The translations under genes were made by a program, and so were the position numbers. The notes below the pieces were generated by a model. The model made no database searches. It had not been told where the DNA came from and was given only the letters and a program-made list of their open reading frames with translations. Shown here in pieces: positions 5,873 to 12,253 of a stretch of 20,185 nucleotides of DNA (position 1 is its first letter; every line of letters starts with the position of its first letter). Origin of the DNA: DAOQAU01 sp964640325. GTDB lineage: Bacteria > Cyanobacteriota > Vampirovibrionia > Gastranaerophilales > Gastranaerophilaceae. The DNA lies in contig CAZXID010000030.1 of NCBI GenBank assembly GCA_964640325.1, positions 1 through 20,185 of the forward strand, in the 5' to 3' direction.

Positions 5873-6787
5873 CTAAACATTTCCGGTAGAACTGTTTTTG
5901 TCATCCTCAAGTTGTGAAATATCAACGTGTTCTGCCTCTTCCGAATATGTAACAACGGGTATATCGATTTCAATATTAACTTCGGCATCTACCATTTCAA
6001 GATCATGATTTTTATAATCTTTAATTTTTCCGTCTTCGAGTTTAACACTAACCTTACTGCTTAAAAATTGTAAAGAAAAGACTTTACCTAGGCCATCTGG
6101 TGTCATAACGCTTGAGCCTACAGGCGGCATATCCTTTGCCGCTTCGATGTAGTTTGAATACTCATAATTCAGGCAACACAAAAGTCTTCCGCAGGTCCCC
6201 GAAATTTTACCGGGAGTTATAGGCATTCCCTGATCTTTGGCAAGCTTTACGTTTATTGAATCAAATTTTCTCAAAAAAGAGCAGCAGCAAAAAGGTCTTC
6301 CGCAAATGCCGTTACCTTCTACTATTGAAGTTTCATCACGCACCCCGATATGTCTTAAGTCTATTCTTACACGCTTAAAAGTTTGTGTTAAATCTTTCAG
6401 CAATTCTCTAAAATCAACCCTTTCTGTTGCAGTGTAATAAAAGGTTATTTTTCTTCTGTCAAAAGTTATTTTACATTGTACCAAATTCATTGTCAGGTTG
6501 TGTTTTTTAATTAATTCTTTGCACTTATAGAAAGATTCGACCTCTTCTTGCTTGATTTCATCAAGGGTCTGTATATCTCTTTGTGATAAAGTTCTGATAA
6601 CCGGAAGCGGCTCAGGTTTAATTTTTTCCCACTGTTGAGAAATTTCAGAACTAACCAAAAAGGCCTTTAGCGCTTCTTCGCCTTTTTCAGTTCTGACCAA
6701 AACCATCTGACCGTGTTCCAGTTCAAGAGTTTCGGGAACTTGCAGCGGATGGAAAGTGTTTTTCAATAATCTTACAGCGTATTTCAT
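5873..6787 (-). CDS. ricT: PSP1-domain protein, RicT/YaaT family
   Basis: This 304-residue cytoplasmic protein belongs to the PSP1 family, whose Bacillus member RicT (YaaT) works in the RicAFT complex with Y-family partners to steer mRNA processing and carries Fe-S clusters. The family hallmark is visible: GICGRPFCCCSFLRKF from residue 160 and GTCGRLLCCLNYE from 197, together seven cysteines (162, 167-169, 199, 204, 205). The PSP1 core spans about 60-150 (ITFDRRKITFYYTATERVDF from 107). The acidic C-terminal tail (EAEHVDISQLEDD) is variable. It lies 12 nt after gpsA in the same direction. There is no ribosome site; instead an extended -10 box TGATAGAAT ends 6 nt before the ATG, so a leaderless transcript is possible besides read-through from gpsA. 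Confidence 0.88.
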   Translation of the reverse strand: MKYAVRLLKNTFHPLQVPETLELEHGQMVLVRTEKGEEALKAFLVSSEISQQWEKIKPEPLPVIRTLSQRDIQTLDEIKQEEVESFYKCKELIKKHNLTMNLVQCKITFDRRKITFYYTATERVDFRELLKDLTQTFKRVRIDLRHIGVRDETSIVEGNGICGRPFCCCSFLRKFDSINVKLAKDQGMPITPGKISGTCGRLLCCLNYEYSNYIEAAKDMPPVGSSVMTPDGLGKVFSLQFLSSKVSVKLEDGKIKDYKNHDLEMVDAEVNIEIDIPVVTYSEEAEHVDISQLEDDKNSSTGNV

Positions 6788-6793
6788 AAATTT

Positions 6794-6802
6794 ATTCTAT
6801 CA
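6794..6802 (-). promoter_or_regulatory. Extended -10 element directly before ricT
   Basis: On the minus strand TG-A-TAGAAT (6802 to 6794) matches the extended -10 form. Its 3' end is 6 nt from the ricT ATG (6787), so transcription would start at or next to the A of the start codon. It overlaps the gpsA stop codon. No clear -35 is needed for this class. Confidence 0.4.
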
Positions 6803-7801
6803 CAGATATGATTCTTCTTCTTTAAGCTTTCTGTTCATAAGCTTACTCAATACCTCTGGCGGAGTAATATCAGTATAAACAGCTTCATATATGGCTTCTG
6901 AAACAGGGACTTCTATATTTAATTTTTTTGCAAGTTCGCAAATTGCTTTTGAAGTTTTTACACCTTCTGCGACAGAACCTAATTCATTTAAAATTTCATC
7001 TATTTTTTTGCCTTTGCCAAGCATTGCCCCAACCGTATAATTTCGAGAAAGCGGGCTTGAGCAGGTGGCTATTAAATCGCCCATGCCGGAAAGTCCGTAA
7101 AGAGTAGAGGGGTTTGCCCCGAATTGTACGCTAACTCTTACGATTTCGGCCATTCCTCTGGTTAAGAGTGCTCCCATGCAGTTGTCGCCCAAATTCATTG
7201 CATGGGCAAAGCCTGATGCAATAGCTATTACATTTTTAAGGCTTCCGCCAAGCTCAACACCTGCAACATCTTTGTTTGTATAAAGTCTGAAACGCCCTGA
7301 GACATTGCATGAGCGCTGAACAATTTTTGCGATTTCTAAGTCTTCGCAGGCAACAGATGCTGCAGTAGGCTTGCCTAACAAAACTTCTTGCGCAAGTGTC
7401 GGACCTGACAGAATTGCAAGCTTTTGTTCGGGCAAAACTTCTTTTATAACCTCAGACATTCTCATCAACGAAGGTAATTCTATGCCTTTTGAAGCGTTTA
7501 CCAGAATTTGTTCTTTTTTAACGCCTGCTTTTTTCAAGGCTTCGCAAACAGGTCTTATGCCTGAAGTGGCAACCACAAGCAGGATAATTTCGGCATCTTT
7601 TATCGCAGATTGCAGGTCAGAAGTTATCTCTATTTTTTCATCAAGCTGAATTTCAAGCGGCTTTGAACAATGTTTATTTTTTATCAAATCTTCGTATAAA
7701 TCTTGTTGCCGACCCCAAACAGTTATTTTATCGAAGTTATTTGTAAGCAGCCACGCAAGAGTTAACCCCCAACACCCCGGACCTAAAACAGTTAATTTCA
7801 T
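6800..7801 (-). CDS. gpsA: Glycerol-3-phosphate dehydrogenase [NAD(P)+] (GpsA)
   Basis: GpsA reduces dihydroxyacetone phosphate to sn-glycerol 3-phosphate, the backbone for phospholipids, in the cytoplasm. The 333-residue length is normal. The Rossmann loop at the N-terminus reads LGPGCWG (residues 6-12), where most family members have GAGSWG, so the Pro at position 7 is slightly unusual. Downstream motifs are all present: NASKGIE (102-108), SGPTLAQEV (132-140), ELGGSLKNV with the catalytic Lys189, and GLSGMGDLIATCSSPLSRN (236-254) with the substrate-binding Arg-Asn pair. The ribosome site AAGGAG is well placed. A dispersed palindromic repeat (7824-7904) lies between its promoter (7910-7938) and the ribosome site, so it would sit in the mRNA leader. 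The next gene, ricT, follows at 12 nt. Confidence 0.96.
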   Translation of the reverse strand: MKLTVLGPGCWGLTLAWLLTNNFDKITVWGRQQDLYEDLIKNKHCSKPLEIQLDEKIEITSDLQSAIKDAEIILLVVATSGIRPVCEALKKAGVKKEQILVNASKGIELPSLMRMSEVIKEVLPEQKLAILSGPTLAQEVLLGKPTAASVACEDLEIAKIVQRSCNVSGRFRLYTNKDVAGVELGGSLKNVIAIASGFAHAMNLGDNCMGALLTRGMAEIVRVSVQFGANPSTLYGLSGMGDLIATCSSPLSRNYTVGAMLGKGKKIDEILNELGSVAEGVKTSKAICELAKKLNIEVPVSEAIYEAVYTDITPPEVLSKLMNRKLKEEESYL

Positions 7802-7823
7802 ATTTTCTCCTTCGTTGCTTCCA

Positions 7824-7904
7824 TGTCATTGCGAGCGTTAGCGAAGCAATCCAAATAATTGTTAAATGTTTAGATTGTTTTACCCTAAAGGGTTCGCAAC
7901 GACA
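7824..7904. repeat. Dispersed palindromic repeat (TGTCATTGCGAGCG type)
   Basis: The left end TGTCATTGCGAGCGTTAGCG and AAGCAATCCA are mirrored by TAGATTGTTT, an ACCCTAAAGGGT inner palindrome, and TTCGCAACGACA at the right end. The outer arms pair imperfectly (TGTCATTGCGA with TCGCAACGACA). This is a degenerate copy of a repeat seen in many unrelated bacterial genomes, in which the same TTGCGAGCG...GAAGCAATC ends recur. It lies in the leader of gpsA. Confidence 0.7.
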
Positions 7905-7909
7905 GCATA

Positions 7910-7938
7910 ATTATACCAAAAATAGACATATGTGGCAC
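7910..7938 (-). promoter_or_regulatory. Promoter of gpsA
   Basis: Minus strand: GTGCCA (7938-7933), 17 nt, TATAAT (7915-7910). The -10 is consensus and the -35 matches 4 of 6. The predicted start, about 7903, coincides with the outer end of the repeat at 7824-7904. Confidence 0.5.
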
Positions 7939-7939
7939 G

Positions 7940-7952
7940 TTACAAATTGTAA
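7940..7952. promoter_or_regulatory. Perfect palindrome, possible operator
   Basis: TTACAAATTGTAA is a perfect 6-bp inverted repeat with one central base. It lies immediately upstream of the gpsA -35 box and in the divergent region before the gene at 8026, where a repressor or activator could act on either side. No regulator is encoded nearby. Confidence 0.3.
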
Positions 7953-8025
7953 ATGAAAACGCTGGGAAATAACAAAAAATATTTTTATGACTTTTATATC
8001 TTCATAAGAATAAAAGGAGAAAATT

Positions 8026-8334
8026 ATGATTAACAATATTAATTTTTGTGCAAATCAATTATTTGTTAAATATAGACCTCATCACGGTGCTTTCAATCTA
8101 AAAGACGTTCATCCTATGGATATAGTTAGAGTTGATGACTATGAAAAAGGAATGCAAGGAGAGCAGAATTCTAACTTTGCTGCAATAGTTTTAACATATC
8201 CCGACAAAAAAGGTGATGTTAAAGTTTTGAATTTAAAAAACCCGTATTCACCTGAAGTTAAAACTATAAATATTAACAAAAAAGATGATGATAAAATTGT
8301 TGCAAAAACAGGTGATTTGGATTTAATCGCTTAA
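8026..8334 (+). CDS. Small protein of unknown function
   Basis: This 102-residue protein is not recognised. It starts MINNINFCANQLFVKYRPHH, then alternates short beta-like strands (NFAAIVLTYPDKKGDVKVLN; VKTININ) with charged turns, and ends in DDDKIVAKTGDLDLIA. There is no signal peptide or membrane helix. The first residues, an Asn-rich stretch then NFCAN, resemble the N-termini of other small genes here (SNSTSFNGRLL at 11682). The ribosome site AAAAGGAG is strong, 6 nt from the ATG. It meets murQ tail to tail: the two stop codons share TTAA at 8331-8334, with no terminator between. A palindrome at 7940-7952 and the gpsA promoter lie upstream. Confidence 0.65.
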   Translation: MINNINFCANQLFVKYRPHHGAFNLKDVHPMDIVRVDDYEKGMQGEQNSNFAAIVLTYPDKKGDVKVLNLKNPYSPEVKTININKKDDDKIVAKTGDLDLIA

Positions 8335-9206
8335 ATCACTTTCCTTAAAATTCCGTTGTGTTTTTTAAGCTGTTCTTTTGCCTTGTCAATATCTATTGCA
8401 AGGTAAAGCGAAACAATCGCAGGCTTTATTTCCCAGTCACATTCAATAAGTTTTTTGAGTGCTTCAGCGTGGGTGACTTGTGCTAATTCTGCAACAATTC
8501 TTATTGCCCTGTCTTTAAGTTTTTCGTTACTTGCTTTAAGGTCAATCATAAAATTTTCATAAGTTTTGCCGATTTTTATCATTGCACCTGTAGTGAGCAT
8601 GTTTAAGACCATTTTTTGTGCGGTACCCGCTTTCAGTCTGCTGGAGCCTGCAATGACTTCGGGTCCTACTTCCACGCAAATTACAAGACCTGCTTCTTCG
8701 GATATTTTTCCGCTTGGATTGCATGTAATTCCTATGGTTTTTGCCCCTACTTTTTCTGCCTGCGCCAAAACACCCAAAAGATAATTAGGGTTGCCGCTTG
8801 CAGAAATAACCACTGCAACGTCTTTTTCTGTTAAAATTTTTGCATCTTCGACCCCCGCGTCAAAGTTGTCTTCTATGCCTTCAACGGCTATTTTAAAGGC
8901 ACTATCGCCGCCTGCCATAATCCCTTGAACCAAATCAGCCTCAACGCTGAAAGTCGGAGGGCACTCTGATGCATCAAGAACACCCAATCTTCCCGAAGTT
9001 CCTGCACCGAAGTAGTAAAGTTTTCCGCCTTTTAAAAACTGTTTTGAGATTATATCTATGGCTTGAGATATTTCGTCAAGAGCTTCTTCAACCGCAAAAG
9101 CAACGAGTTTGTCCTCGTCATTTATTTTTTGCACCATTTCTCTTGTGGAAATGATGTCAATATCTCTTGTTAAGAGGTTTCGCGTTTCGGTGATTACTTC
9201 GCTCAT
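8331..9206 (-). CDS. murQ: N-acetylmuramic acid 6-phosphate etherase (MurQ)
   Basis: MurQ splits the lactyl ether of MurNAc-6-phosphate to give GlcNAc-6-phosphate and D-lactate, so that cell-wall sugar can be recycled, in the cytoplasm. Length 291 is near the usual 295-305. The sugar-isomerase (SIS) fold shows GAGTSGRLGVLDASECPPT at residues 68-86, with Glu81 as the expected catalytic acid, and VEGIEDNFDAGVED with Glu112, the second conserved glutamate. VVISASGNPNYLLGVL (132-147) and the signature GPEVIAGSSRLKAGTAQK (181-198) follow. It is the last gene of the minus run thioredoxin-like / ccdA / ribH / murQ, starting 51 nt after ribH; GGGGAAAG precedes the ATG. No AnmK, NagZ or PTS transporter is nearby. 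Confidence 0.96.
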   Translation of the reverse strand: MSEVITETRNLLTRDIDIISTREMVQKINDEDKLVAFAVEEALDEISQAIDIISKQFLKGGKLYYFGAGTSGRLGVLDASECPPTFSVEADLVQGIMAGGDSAFKIAVEGIEDNFDAGVEDAKILTEKDVAVVISASGNPNYLLGVLAQAEKVGAKTIGITCNPSGKISEEAGLVICVEVGPEVIAGSSRLKAGTAQKMVLNMLTTGAMIKIGKTYENFMIDLKASNEKLKDRAIRIVAELAQVTHAEALKKLIECDWEIKPAIVSLYLAIDIDKAKEQLKKHNGILRKVI

Positions 9207-9257
9207 TCTTTCCCCATTTTGTATTGAAATAAATTCAGCATGACAAATTTATAATTA

Positions 9258-9722
9258 TTATATCAATTGAACAAGATTTGCCATTTCAATAGCGGCTTTT
9301 GCAGCGTCTGAACCTTTGTTTCCTGATTTTGTGCCGGCTCTTTCGATTGCCTGTTCAATATTATCTGTGGTAAGCACTCCGAAAATCACAGGAACACCTG
9401 TTTCAAGGCTTACGCTTGCTATTCCTTTTGATAATTCGGCACTGACATAATCAAAATGCGAGGTAGCACCTTTGATTATTGCGCCTAAAGTTATAATCGC
9501 ATCATATTTTCCTGATTTGGCGCTTTTTTGAGCCAGAAGCGGAATTTCAAAAGCGCCGGGTGACCAAATAACGCTTATGTTTTCTTCTTTGACTCCGTGC
9601 CTTGAAAGTTCATCAATAGCACCTGAAAGAAGTTTTGAACTTATAAATTCATTAAATCTTGAAACGATAATGCAAAATTTTTCGTTTTTTACGGTAAGTT
9701 TACCTTCAAAAGTTTTAGCCAT
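9258..9722 (-). CDS. ribH: 6,7-dimethyl-8-ribityllumazine synthase (RibH)
   Basis: RibH condenses the aminopyrimidine intermediate with dihydroxybutanone phosphate to make lumazine, the direct precursor of riboflavin. The enzyme assembles as pentamers or 60-subunit shells. At 154 residues it is full length. Visible motifs are SRFNEFI (21-27), PGAFEIP (55-61), LGAIIKGATSHFDYV (79-93) with the catalytic His89, and FGVLTTDNIEQAIERAGTKS (114-133). The KGATSH stretch has Lys where many members have Arg; both occur. The other rib genes are not in the window, so riboflavin genes are scattered. AGGGAGAG is the ribosome site. A palindromic repeat (9761-9817) lies in the 126-nt gap to ccdA, so ribH may have a separate start of transcription. 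Confidence 0.97.
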   Translation of the reverse strand: MAKTFEGKLTVKNEKFCIIVSRFNEFISSKLLSGAIDELSRHGVKEENISVIWSPGAFEIPLLAQKSAKSGKYDAIITLGAIIKGATSHFDYVSAELSKGIASVSLETGVPVIFGVLTTDNIEQAIERAGTKSGNKGSDAAKAAIEMANLVQLI

Positions 9723-9760
9723 AGTTTCTCTCCCTAGGTATTGTAAAATTAATTATTCTT

Positions 9761-9817
9761 CCTCTCCCCCAGGGGGAGAGGATTGAGGTGAGGGGTAAAA
9801 ATTTAACCCTGCCTCAT
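9761..9817. repeat. Dispersed palindromic repeat (CCTCTCCCCC...GGGGGAGAGG type)
   Basis: A perfect 10-bp inverted repeat with one central base (9761-9770 and 9772-9781) is followed by GAGGTGAGGGGT (9785-9796) and its imperfect partner AACCCTGCCTC (9805-9815). This matches the widespread intergenic element in which CCTCTCCC arms are followed by TGAGGTGAGGG. It lies between ccdA and ribH. Confidence 0.7.
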
Positions 9818-9848
9818 CTGCGTTAATTTTACTACACATAAGCTTTTT

Positions 9849-10562
9849 TTACAATAACGGGGCAAAAACTTTGTAAAATATGTACAAAGAAGAGCCCAAA
9901 AGCAGGATTCCGCTTAATCTTAACAAAACTTCCGACACAACCGCAAAACTTTTAAATCCCTTAAGTGTAGATGTAAAAACACCTGCGATTATAAGTATAA
10001 GCCCTTGCCCTAAAGAAAACAAAAACAGCATTAAAACAGCCAGTGCAATATTTGTCGACAACGAAGCAAAAGCCATAATGCCTGCAAGAATCGGCGTTGA
10101 GCAGGGTGTTCCCACCAGTGCGAAAACCGCACCCAATAAAATAGGATACAAAAACATATTTCTGCCGTTACTTTGAGGCATCTGCTTTATTACAACAGGG
10201 ATATTAAAATCGAGAATCCCTAAAATATTCAGTCCCATTACCATTAAAAGCGAGGCAAGAATTAAAATAAAATATCCGGGGGCAAACGAAATAAAGACTT
10301 TTCCCGTCACGGCACAAATCACACCGATTGTGGCAAAAACAAGCGAAGTGCCGAATACAAAAAACATCATCTGGATAAATATTTTTATCGGGCTTTCTTT
10401 TGAATACCCCCCGATATAACCGATAATAATCGGCAACATAGCAAGCGAGCAGGGCGAAATCGAAGCAAGAAGCCCTCCCAAAAATGAAACTGCAAGCAAA
10501 ATTATCTGGAAATGTGCGCCGCCTGCCGCATTTTGAGAAAAAAGAGAAATGTAATTATCCAT
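9849..10562 (-). CDS. ccdA: CcdA-family thiol-disulfide electron transporter
   Basis: CcdA-type proteins move reducing electrons from cytoplasmic thioredoxin across the membrane to extracytoplasmic thioredoxin-like partners, for example in cytochrome c maturation or disulfide reduction. The 237-residue protein has about six hydrophobic helices and the two family cysteines: ISPCSLAMLP (Cys38) and VGTPCSTPIL (Cys154), each at a Pro-Cys kink. Length and order match the short CcdA form without the soluble domains of DsbD. The start overlaps the stop of the upstream thioredoxin-like gene by 8 nt, so the two are translationally coupled and almost certainly act together. A weak GAAAGAT site precedes the ATG. 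No heme-lyase genes are near, so the final target is open. Confidence 0.92.
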   Translation of the reverse strand: MDNYISLFSQNAAGGAHFQIILLAVSFLGGLLASISPCSLAMLPIIIGYIGGYSKESPIKIFIQMMFFVFGTSLVFATIGVICAVTGKVFISFAPGYFILILASLLMVMGLNILGILDFNIPVVIKQMPQSNGRNMFLYPILLGAVFALVGTPCSTPILAGIMAFASLSTNIALAVLMLFLFSLGQGLILIIAGVFTSTLKGFKSFAVVSEVLLRLSGILLLGSSLYIFYKVFAPLL

Positions 10563-10947
10563 TAATTAAATCTTTCATAATTTTTTCTAATTCGTCTTTA
10601 TCTATATAACCTTCTATTTTTTTAACTTTCTGCCCTTTTGTGTTGACAAAAATCATTGTCGGAACAAGCGTTACATTGTATTTTTCTATTTGTCCTTTTG
10701 TGTATTCATCATCGTTCTGTACCGGAATTTCAATGAAAGTGATACTTGATTCATACTTCGGATGAAGTTCTTTTAAAATTTTATCCATTTTTTTGCAGTC
10801 AAGACACATTGGGGATGCAAATTTGATTACCTGAGCTTTGGCTCCGGTGCCTGCTTTGTTTGCAAAAGACGCATCAGGCTTGGTCAAAATCATATAAGCC
10901 ACCAATGGAATAACAAAAATCAAAGTGATGATTGAAAAGTTTTTCAT
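10555..10947 (-). CDS. Membrane-anchored thioredoxin-like protein, likely CcdA partner
   Basis: I place the start at ATG 10947-10945, giving 130 residues, because AGGAGGG lies 8 nt upstream; a longer frame opening with TTG at 10983 would add 12 residues but has no ribosome site. Residues 1-21 (MKNFSIITLIFVIPLVAYMI) are an uncleaved signal anchor. The thioredoxin fold follows: VIKFASPMCLDCKKM with the active-site pair Cys48-Cys51 (C-L-D-C), and cis-proline Pro97 in TLVPTMIFVN. The C-L-D-C centre differs from thioredoxin C-G-P-C. It overlaps ccdA by 8 nt, so it is probably the extracytoplasmic acceptor of CcdA electrons. Secreted cysteine-rich proteins, such as the prepilin-like protein at 16277, are conceivable substrates; that is inference. 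Confidence 0.9.
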   Translation of the reverse strand: MKNFSIITLIFVIPLVAYMILTKPDASFANKAGTGAKAQVIKFASPMCLDCKKMDKILKELHPKYESSITFIEIPVQNDDEYTKGQIEKYNVTLVPTMIFVNTKGQKVKKIEGYIDKDELEKIMKDLING

Positions 10948-11040
10948 GACATATACCCTCCTATTATTTACAGGATACAACAAACATAGTTTAACAATAA
11001 CACCACTTGTCTATTTTTTTACTTGCCCGATTGGGTGTTT

Positions 11041-11211
11041 TTATAAATCCTCAGGCAAATATATGGGCGAATCTTTTAAAAGAATTCTTATTCCTTCGTA
11101 TGTTTTTGGATTTCTGACTATTCTTTGATATTCTCTAACCGTGCTTATGATATCATCTACAGAAAGCCTTACTATTCTTCTGCCGACTTCATTTTCCATT
11201 ATTTTTGCCAT
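11041..11211 (-). CDS. Small protein of unknown function, or 3' part of a split gene
   Basis: A frame from ATG 11211 to TAA 11041 encodes 56 residues: MAKIMENEVGRRIVRLSVDD, then IISTVREYQRIVRNPKTYEG, ending LLKDSPIYLPEDL. The composition is clearly protein-like and AAAGGACGG precedes the ATG by 7 nt. However the same frame stays open upstream to 11307 without any ATG, GTG or TTG, and that part also reads like protein (KVDFLKYRCLYVDSKNVNTK). This frame is also the frame of the gene at 11320-11682, the two separated only by TAA at 11322-11320 and TGA at 11310-11308. So either this is a separate 56-residue gene, or it is the tail of a longer gene broken by two stops. No family is recognised. Confidence 0.5.
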   Translation of the reverse strand: MAKIMENEVGRRIVRLSVDDIISTVREYQRIVRNPKTYEGIRILLKDSPIYLPEDL

Positions 11212-11319
11212 AAAAATACCGTCCTTTGTATTAACATTTTTACTGTCGACATATAAACAACGGTACTTTAAAAAATCAACTTTATTGCTTACAAAAAAAT
11301 ATTCAAATCACAAAAATTT

Positions 11320-11682
11320 TTATTTATGAATCATTTGGCGATAGCTTATAGCTATTTCATCACCAACTACTTTAAGATGTTTAGCGGTTTGTTCAAATAC
11401 TTCTGAAATATTTTCTCCCACGTTATATAAAAATCTCACATTCCCATTTTCCGGAACCGGATATACCGTTAAGTTAAAATTTTCCGGTTCTTTTTTCACT
11501 GATTTAAAGAGATTTTTTAAAGATCCAATGTATTCTCCTAAATCATATTTAGACATATTACCTTTAAGTAATAACTTGACTCTTCTTTCAGAAAAATCTA
11601 CCAGCTTATTAGCATCCTTGTGACTGGGGATTAATAATCTACCATTAAAAGATGTACTGTTTGAAACTTTGTTAACTTGCAT
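11320..11682 (-). CDS. Protein of unknown function, possibly 5' part of a split gene
   Basis: The 120-residue product begins MQVNKVSNSTSFNGRLLIPS, a short Asn/Ser stretch then FNG, similar in layout to the N-terminus of the gene at 8026. Helical, lysine-rich segments follow (LVDFSERRVKLLLKGNMSKY; EYIGSLKNLFKSVKKEPENF), then a beta-like stretch (LTVYPVPENGNVRFLYNVGE), and the end is SYRQMIHK. There is no signal peptide. The ribosome site AAGGAG is 7 nt from the ATG, so translation start looks genuine. The same frame continues past the TAA into coding-like sequence down to 11041 (see the entry there). If intact, it is a small cytoplasmic protein of unknown role. Confidence 0.6.
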   Translation of the reverse strand: MQVNKVSNSTSFNGRLLIPSHKDANKLVDFSERRVKLLLKGNMSKYDLGEYIGSLKNLFKSVKKEPENFNLTVYPVPENGNVRFLYNVGENISEVFEQTAKHLKVVGDEIAISYRQMIHK

Positions 11683-11792
11683 TTTGACACTCCTTTTTAT
11701 AGAAAATACTTTCGCTACAATGCCTTAATGTATTAAAATTTAAAAATTTGCTACTTTGGCATCAAAAATTTTACAAATATTAACAATAAGCT

Positions 11793-12116
11793 TCACTCTT
11801 TCAGTGAAACGCAAATTCCTTCCATGATATTAAGAAAATCGTCTTCCGGAAGGGTAGAAATAGTTTTTATTGCAATATTTAAGTCTTGCTGTTTATCATA
11901 CCAGCGACGGGCATTGGTACTTTGCCAAATGCCAAGCACTCTTTCAAGTCCGATTGTAAGAGAGGGCTCTTCTTCTTCTCTGTGAATAGCCTTAATCTGG
12001 TTTGCAACGTCAACAATATCGTTTGCAAGTCTTTTTCTGGATTCTTTATCTAATTTTTTAAGAATATCAAATGTCTGAAGTGTTTCGTCGTGATTATCAT
12101 ACCATCTTTTGTTCAT
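11793..12116 (-). CDS. Small helical protein with internal RWYD duplication, unknown function
   Basis: This 107-residue, probably all-helical protein has two related halves. The first starts KRWYDNHDETLQTFDILKKL near residue 3 and the second starts RRWYDKQQDLNIAIKTISTL near residue 70; both have R-W-Y-D, then a Leu five positions later and a Leu nine further on. Between them is an acidic linker (HREEEEPSLTIG). There is no signal peptide and I know no function. GGGGAATTTTT precedes the ATG. A small hairpin (TTCACT / AGTGAA) covers the stop codon but has no T run. The upstream 137 nt hold the divergent promoter of the amidase gene. Confidence 0.65.
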   Translation of the reverse strand: MNKRWYDNHDETLQTFDILKKLDKESRKRLANDIVDVANQIKAIHREEEEPSLTIGLERVLGIWQSTNARRWYDKQQDLNIAIKTISTLPEDDFLNIMEGICVSLKE

Positions 12117-12194
12117 AAAAATTCCCCAATACCTACCATTATATTATAGCTTACTTTGCAAATAATTCAATATATTAAACATTAGTTTACATAA

Positions 12195-12223
12195 TTGTTT
12201 GGGGCGTTTTTTAATAGTATAAT
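12195..12223 (+). promoter_or_regulatory. Promoter of the amidase-murI run
   Basis: TTGTTT at 12195-12200, 17 nt spacer, TATAAT at 12218-12223. The -10 is consensus and spacing is ideal. The predicted start of the mRNA (about 12230) falls right at the GAGGGG ribosome-site-like sequence, leaving a leader of about 24 nt. Confidence 0.6.
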
Positions 12224-12253
12224 ATTAAAAGAGGGGATTTTATTTTTTTAAAA

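Noticed and set aside
10948..10983. Longer N-terminus for the thioredoxin-like protein starting at TTG 10983
   Set aside because: AGGAGGG is placed for the ATG at 10947 and would lie inside the longer frame; the residues added do not look like part of a signal anchor.
11141..11329. Plus-strand frame of 62 codons opposite the small gene at 11041-11211
   Set aside because: Its sequence is the low-complexity complement of a better protein-like frame on the minus strand; no ribosome site.
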